From: Whitmania pigra
Taxonomy: Eukaryota > Annelida > Clitellata > Hirudinida > Haemopidae
Direction of reading: 5' to 3'
Assembly: GCA_021613335.1 (NCBI GenBank)
Contig: JAJTWR010000228.1
Span: forward strand, 1,349,001 to 1,413,000
DNA: 64,000 nt
Part shown: piece by piece, positions 57,591 to 64,000 of the stretch
Numbering within the stretch: position 1 is the first letter of the stretch
How the letters are laid out: every line of letters begins with the position of its first letter
The notes under the pieces: model-generated
What the model was told of the DNA's origin: nothing
Database searches by the model: none
Seen by the model: only the letters and a program-made list of their open reading frames with translations
Translations under genes and position numbers: made by a program

Positions 57591-57800
57591 GTAGGGTTGC
57601 CAGACGTCCGGCCAAATGAGGACATATCCTCCATTTTAACCTGATGTCCTCCGTCCGACAGGCTAAATATATTTCTTATATTTTATATTGTAATTTATAT
57701 GTATTGCTGTTAAAACTTACAATGTACACTCTACCGTACGTCTACATCGGGGGTCTCCAAACTACAGCCCTCGAAGCCCTTTCATCCAGCCCTCGGATAC
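57591..57800. mobile_element. hAT-like element fragments
   Basis: Two typical hAT-style starts lie close together: TAGGGTTGCCAGACGTCCGG at 57592, and GGGGTCTCCAAACTACAGCC at 57750, followed by a CCCTCG/GCCCTCGG pair. The second closely follows the CAGGGGTCTCCAAACTACGG-type ends of Charlie-like elements. No matching far ends were located, so the boundaries are open. Confidence 0.6.
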
Positions 57801-57910
57801 TTTTTTATTTACGGAACAAAACTATGGAAATTTACTTGTATCTTGCCATTTATAGGAGAGGATATATTTAATGAATTGATAAAAAACATTTGCTGATTAT
57901 AACTCGGACA

Positions 57911-57911
57911 A

Positions 57912-57945
<34 letters not shown>

Positions 57946-58137
57946 TATTATTATTATTATAATATATATATATAATTTTATTATAATAATTATTATTATT
58001 AATTATTATTATTATTATTATTATTAATATATTATTATTATTATTATTATTAATATAATATAATATATTATTATTATTATTATTATTATTAATATAATAT
58101 ATTATTATTTACATCATTTTATTAATTTTTTGTTTTG
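57911..58137. repeat. ATT/TTA microsatellite
   Basis: (ATT)n interrupted by TATATA and AATATAATA segments. Confidence 0.95.
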
Positions 58138-59509
58138 TTATTAATAATAATAATAAATTGAATCAAATAACGATTTTGAGTTTAGGCTACGATTCTTCTT
58201 TATGCGGAACGAATTTCAATGAAATCTTTGAGAAAGTAGGTTTGCTATAACAGGAAACCTTTCTTGTTTTAAAAGTATTTTTCGTTAAAAATAATGTTTA
58301 AAATAATCTTTTTAAAACTCGGCACTGTAGCCACAACATAGCCAATAATAAGCCCGTTATTTTGCCAATTTAAACATGTAAATAAAATTAATGTTTTATG
58401 AGACTCTATCATTCCATATTATTTGAAAAATATTATTAGTTTTATTATAAACCATATTATGAAAATGTCCTCAAGATTCATATCGCTCACTAGTAAATTT
58501 GAGATCTTAGGTCGTGCAAGTTTCCCGATTGTCTACTTTATCGTTGATATCTTTCAAACTAATTTAAATTGGAAGTTCAAATTACAGAATATGAGAGAAA
58601 ACTTCACATTCTATCATGTGCAACAGAATGGGCTCTTTAAAATTGGTTGAAGTCGAGATTTTAGGCACTTTTATGTACTGCAGATCATTTATTGTATCTT
58701 TCTAAATATGAAGTTCAAAAGTTTTTTTCTGTTATTATAATATTAGTTAGATTGTAATTACCTATAAATTTATAAAATGATTCTTAAACGAAAATGAATG
58801 TTTGTTTAAACACATTTTTATTAATATCTTGCTAAATATATGTAGTTAAAATTTCAACTTCAAAAATGTTCTTGGTCTTCAAACTTTGTCGGTTGACCTG
58901 GACGTCCTTTGCCTTTCACATCGAAATCTCAAGTTTCAAAGCGCTTGAACCTGCGTTCATAAGTATCTTGAGATAGAGCATGTTCACCAAGCTTCTCGTA
59001 AAATACGATAGTGATGAATTAAAACTTCACGCAAATACCCTTGTTTTGGCACGAATTTCGACATTTTTTAGCAAAAGTATTGATGTCAGCACTTTCAGGA
59101 AATTTTATCAAACGAAGATCTGAAGCCAGCATGCGAGACAACAAGATAGCTTATATATAAAATTGCATGCATATCCGTATCAAATCCATCTACTTAAAAA
59201 TAAATCACATTAATAACTGGCACACCTGATATATTGATATTTCAGCATTGCATATGAGGGCTCGCTGTTTTTCTGGCACGAATGTAGGTTATTTTACAAT
59301 TTTACTGCTAAAAATTAATAATCTTAAAAAAATAAAATTATATGAATTTTATTTAACCAATTAGTTATTAATTTAATTGCTTTATTAGACAATTACTATT
59401 TTAAAAGTAAAGATCTTAAAATTGAATCTTTTTTATTCTATCGCCCAGTCGTTGTCCTCGTGTTTTGGTTTGAGGCGACGTGTTTGTTTATTAATTGAAT
59501 TACGTAAAA
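58138..59509. other. Gap upstream of PINX1
   Basis: AT-rich. A 75-residue frame at 58423-58650 has no recognisable features. The right end should include the PINX1 promoter. Confidence 0.4.
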
Positions 59510-62386
59510 ATGATGAAGGAGGACATAAAGCGACAATTAAAAAACAGCCTCAATCCGAGAGGCATGACCTGGGTTAATGGTCGGTATTTGTACAGATTTC
59601 ATGTATTGTTCTGGTAGATGTATGGTACCAGAAGTTGTTTAAATTGCAGAACCCCCGCAAATATTTTTTGGTTGAGAATTTGTGACTTAAACCTCAACCA
59701 CTCTAAAATTTTTGTTCATAATCTCATTTGGATTTATAATTTCAATATATAGATCGGTTATGGATAGAGTTAAATGTCACTCATAATTTATGATAGTTTT
59801 TCTTGCCTAAAATTTAATTTTATATAATTGTAATAAACATCCCTAATTGAAATTACTGAAATAAATTATCAAAATTTATGCTTCAAAAATTAAGATTATA
59901 TAGATCACAATTATGTTGCATGATTAACTGTTCTACACTTTGCAAATTATATTTGTGCAACATGTGAATGGAATCCATAAAGTTTATGTTGGATTTAGAT
60001 GTGGTTGGGGAGTCTATATTATGCATGGGGAGAGAAACAACTGGTGCAAAGAAGCTTGTGGGACTGCACCTCTGCCCAGTTAAATCCAGCACTGTCAATT
60101 GCACAACTGTAATTTTTGTGATGGGAATTATTGTCATAAATTGACTGCAGATGTTTCTGATGCTACAAATTTGTTTTATTATTTTAACATTTTGTTAAGC
60201 TTCATGATCATATTATCACACAAACTATGAATAAACAACATCTATGTTGTTGCAGATGAGTCCAAGAAGTGTCAGAAGATGATGGAAAAGTTTGGCTGGA
60301 CGAAGGGCAAAGGTCTTGGACGGAAGGAAGACGGAATAAAAGAGAACATTCGAGCAAACGGAAATTTGGGAAAAAAAGGTTTGGAACTTTTGAACTCATG
60401 AATGCTTGGATTGTTTTCGAATCATTGTTATGCATGGATTGATGCACAATGATTGAACTGACTTTCAAGATAATGCAGAGTGAATGCATGCATCATGGAC
60501 TGCAAATGCTGCTAACTCTTGAAATTTGGCTCTTGATAACCCTTCTAATTAAATGAGAGTACATTGGTGATGGATAAAATGCGTGCATTACTCGCAAAGA
60601 GTTTATCATGGCGCATCGTATGAAATGATATTTCTTTGTGAAATGATGCAAACTAGCTCATTCATAACTATCTCAAACTTCATAACAATGTTTTTTGTAT
60701 TTATTTAATTTTTTGAGTGCCTTAAAAGAGTAAGATGTGGAAGCTGTTGTGTTCCATGTTAATTAAACTCCACTTATCTTATCTAATACTCAATTATATC
60801 ACAATCTGTTATTGCTGGAATTATTATTTTATTATGATAGTTCATTTATGTGGCACCTTATGCACAGCATCAGAGTTGCTTTCCTGTTCTGTTTATCCTG
60901 AAGATACGGATCTTCAACTGGTGCTTGAAGAGCTCAAGTGTCATTAGAATTGAATGATGATGGCAGGTCATTCCAGATGACTTTAAGTTAATTCTTAATG
61001 ATTGTTGTATTTCTACATGTGGCACTATGGGAATGAACTGAAAATACGTCTCGTCTGACCTAACAGCAATTTATTTCTTCAAATCTCAAACACCAAATGT
61101 TCGCAGGTTTCGGGCGAACAACTCGGTCTAGAGACACAGTGCTCTTTGTCCAGGATGAATACTCCTCCATACTGGCTGGACTCAATGAGATGTACGGTGC
61201 AAAGGAGGATGACAAAAATAAGCAGACGACTTTTGTCGATCTCGAAGAGAACTGCAAGAAGTCAACCTCAAGGGTCTAGTAAGTCACCACAAAATTGCTT
61301 GTGTTGTTGTTAGCGACATGATTGAATGACAATTTTGTTTCTTGTTATTGAGTATATGCATATATGATATATGTATGTAATATATGTTGCAATTTATATT
61401 GTTAGAATGTTTTTTTTTAATATTCAAAGTTTGTAGTCTGCACTTTGGTCATGTTTCTCGCAAATCACAATGTTTTTAATAAGGTGCTATTTTTATTATC
61501 TATTTTTAGCTACTCAAGGTTTGTGCATGGCAAAAATTTGGCCAATAAAAGTCAAAAAGATCTCGACTGTATCTTGGGTCGGAACAGGAAGAAGGAGGAG
61601 CCTGAAGAAGAGGAGCCAATCAAAGAAGAGGTTAGCTCTTTGAATTGAAACCTATCTTATTGTTGGTCACTGCTTCTGTCTAAAATAATTTAATTTTGCT
61701 AATAGCCGCAGGAAACAAAGGATCCCCAAATAGATGACCAATCACAAAAGTCTAATAATTCAACAGCTGATCTTCTGCAGACTCAAACTGTAGACATCTA
61801 TGCCTACTTTGCTGAAAAGATGGCAGCCCTGAAAAAAGCATCTGCCTTGAGGCAAAACTCTGATGACCAAACACAGAAGAACGATGAGAATAGGGCAACA
61901 AACATCGATGAAGTCAGCAATGCTACAACATATGACGAAGATGCACGAATGATGGCGACGATGGAAATTCCGATCGACGATACGGAACCTCCAAAACCCA
62001 AAAAGTCTAAAAAGAGGAAGCATCTTTCTGATTCTGAGGAAGTCCCAGCAGGTGAAATGAAGAAAAAGACCTGTGAAGTGGAAGAGGAAGAAGTGGTCGA
62101 GCCAAAAAAGAAACGAAGGAAACTGGAAAAACTCCATGAAGTCATTCCAGTCGACGAAACTGTTCCTGTCGAAAATGACAATCAAAAGCCTTCAAAGAAA
62201 GCTAAGAAATCAAAAAAGAAACACTCCGAGGTCAACGAAGAAGTCAAAGTTGAAGAGGCCCCAATTGTAGAAAAGATTAAGAAGGAAAAGAAACACTCAG
62301 AAGTCGAGGAAGTTGATGTTGCGACAAAGGAAGCTTCGGAAGAAGTGAAAAAGAAGAAAAAGAAAAAGAGGAGCAGGGATGAATGA
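59510..62386 (+). CDS. PINX1: PIN2/TERF1-interacting telomerase inhibitor 1 homolog
   Basis: Five exons in frame, 386 residues: 59510-59579, 60256-60378, 61107-61278, 61510-61630 and 61712-62386. The start MMKEDIKRQLK leads into TWVNDESKKCQKMMEKFGWT and then KGKGLGRKEDG, the PINX1 G-patch (about 24-66). The conserved block RFVHGKNLANKSQKDLDCIL equals the KFTKGKDLSSRSKTDLDCIF block of human PINX1. Exon 5 holds the IYAYFAEKMAALKKA block, the counterpart of QEYFAKRMAALK. The last 150 residues are Lys/Glu-rich with several KKKKRK-type nucleolar signals. Human PINX1 is 328 residues. It acts in the nucleolus in rRNA maturation as a G-patch activator of DEAH helicases and can inhibit telomerase. AATAAA lies at 62463. 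Confidence 0.95.
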
Positions 62387-62462
62387 ATGATGTACAGAAG
62401 GGATCTGCTAATTAGAGGAATCTGTTCATTTGTTCTGATGTTTATTTTAACATAATTTATTT

Positions 62463-62468
62463 AATAAA
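62463..62468 (+). terminator. Poly(A) signal of PINX1
   Basis: AATAAA, 77 bp after the stop codon. Confidence 0.65.
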
Positions 62469-64000
62469 TACAGTTATTGTTGTGATTGGTTTTGTTCTGC
62501 ATTGATTGGAATCCGTTTCAAGTCAACTTGAATTGAATTCCTCCGTGAATTGTCAGGTTAGGTTCAACCGCTTACGTTTCTTCCGTGTACCACCCAATCT
62601 GTAACTTGAGGACATGATGGATCTCAGTGGTGGAACTGGACAGTTTGATATTTGTCTGTGTGTTGTGTATTTTTCTCAATCAGTCTGGCGTTAGATTGAT
62701 GAAAACCAAAATTTTTAGTCGCGAGCCTTCATTGAATATTTATTAAATCAGTGCTGTTTAATCCAACAAATTATTTTATTGAGAAATGTTTATTCTCTAA
62801 TTAAAACGAAGTTAATTTTGGGAAAATCATTTTTCTGAAATATTTTGGGTGCCAGGGAATGTTCCTCCGGCAGAATTAAAAATCTGAAGAAAAGACAAAT
62901 GGTATTCCTCCATTTAAGAGTATGGGCATCTGGGACTTACAATGATTGAAGGACGCGCAGAGAGGGTTAAAATGCAGTGGCCCTTTGCGCTTCATCGATC
63001 AAGTGTGAGAGCTGTCGGAGGATGATGCTAAGGAAAGCCATGGAAATGGTAGCTATTTGTTCGTTGGATGCAGTTGGCGATTTGGAAGATGATAACGATG
63101 ATGGCTGGAGTGATGATCACGATGACGCTGGTTGATCAGTTTGACAAATGATGATAATGATGAAAGGCCTTGCTGGATCCATTGATAGCCTCCATTAATG
63201 GTCCTGACCTTTCCTTTGAGATAAGAGCTTGTCATCCATCCATCAATCCTTCCATTCGTCAATCGTTTGTTCAAGTGCCTCTTGCGCCTCATCATTCATT
63301 CATTAATTTATTCATTCGTCCACCCCTTACCATTTCTCTCTCGCTCCCAGAATCCCCTGATTTTCTCCTCGCATCTTCGACCGATCGGAAATTGAAAAGC
63401 AATTCTCGTGATTCATGACTTCCTGCTGAGAGTGATGGAGGAAATGGGAGAAATGTTTTTTATATTTGTACCCGAATTAGGTGTCTACTTGTGGCTGAGG
63501 CAAACCTTTTTGGATTCAAATCTCAAATTAGAGGCCTTGAGCAGGATTGAGAATATTGAGGTGAATATTGACTTGATTGAAGATGTCTGAGGCGATAGAA
63601 GTGGTGATTGGGCAGAGGTGATATGGATGATGATAATGGTGGTGAGGATGGGAGGTTGTATAAATTATATCGACTATAATAAAGGTGATGAGAGGGCATT
63701 TCTCAGGATGTCAAATGAATCTTGCATGTCAAGATCGTTTGTCACACCTGGGGCATTCTGTGCAGATACGGCTCTTGGAATCTCTCAGAACTGCAAACAA
63801 ATATTTTCGCAACATTGGGACGCATATTAATTAACCCGTGTCTAGAACGAAGCCGGGCTGATTATTATTCATGTATTGGCTAATTTATGCGCTATGATTG
63901 GACAGATGTTTTCTGAAAGTAGGTCAAATATATCGTTTTAACTTCATAAAATATAAATTTGGTTAAAAATTTGCTTTAGTTAATTTTATAAAAAAAAATT
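62469..64000. other. Terminal gap
   Basis: Contains degenerate CATCCATC runs near 63230 and GAT-rich patches. Frames of 60-82 residues here have no similarity, splice context or codon character that would support a gene. Confidence 0.4.

Noticed and set aside
61760..62185. Minus-strand Phe/Ser-rich frames
   Set aside because: Antisense of the Lys/Glu-rich PINX1 exon 5.
62469..64000. Several 60-82 residue frames in the terminal gap
   Set aside because: No family similarity, no splice context, and repeats (TCCA, GAT) account for parts of them.

Overview
The window looks like nuclear DNA of an invertebrate metazoan, probably marine. Genes are broken into many short exons with GT-AG introns, mostly 80-800 bp. 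The base composition is AT-rich, with abundant TAA/ATC/GAT microsatellites, LINE and SINE fragments and small inverted-repeat elements. The species is not identifiable from sequence alone. I rebuilt exon chains by hand. Eight were checked codon by codon and keep the reading frame through every junction. All calls rest on recognised protein families, not on a search.

Layout: 1-2048 is a frameshifted non-LTR retrotransposon 3' part. 3061-3663 holds three different miniature inverted-repeat elements in a row. 5157-7169 (-) is a single-exon TRIP12-like HECT ubiquitin ligase. 7394-8573 is a repeat complex: TAA array, 64-bp tandem repeats, a GC-rich block with hairpins, all bracketed by a 28-bp direct repeat. 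11052-15113 (+) is an 11-exon MyTH4-FERM-SH3 protein resembling a myosin VII tail without a motor. 16078-18788 (-) is a PIM-like kinase with an altered HRD motif. 20728-26501 (-) is LAP3. 26502-30190 is mostly featureless, with a THAP-like remnant. 30608-32501 (-) is FAM192A/PSME3IP1. 33751-36363 (-) is MRPL44. It is divergent from MDH2 at 36751-41118 (+), so two nuclear genes for mitochondrial proteins share a 387-bp intergenic promoter. 42871-51834 (+) is a 21-exon SLK/STK10 kinase. 53778-53907 is a broken ubiquitin-protease C-terminus. 54214-55277 has two tRNA-derived SINEs. 56031-57143 (-) is intronless RNMT. 57590-58140 has hAT-like ends and an ATT array. 59510-62386 (+) is PINX1. The rest is intergenic.

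The genes are mainly housekeeping: cap methylation, proteolysis and ubiquitin, mitochondrial translation and TCA cycle, telomere/nucleolar factor, and cytoskeletal kinase. They do not form an operon-like pathway. The unusual content is the motorless MyTH4-FERM-SH3 gene, the atypical PIM kinase, the composite repeat at 7666-8573, and SINEs sitting just upstream of splice acceptors.
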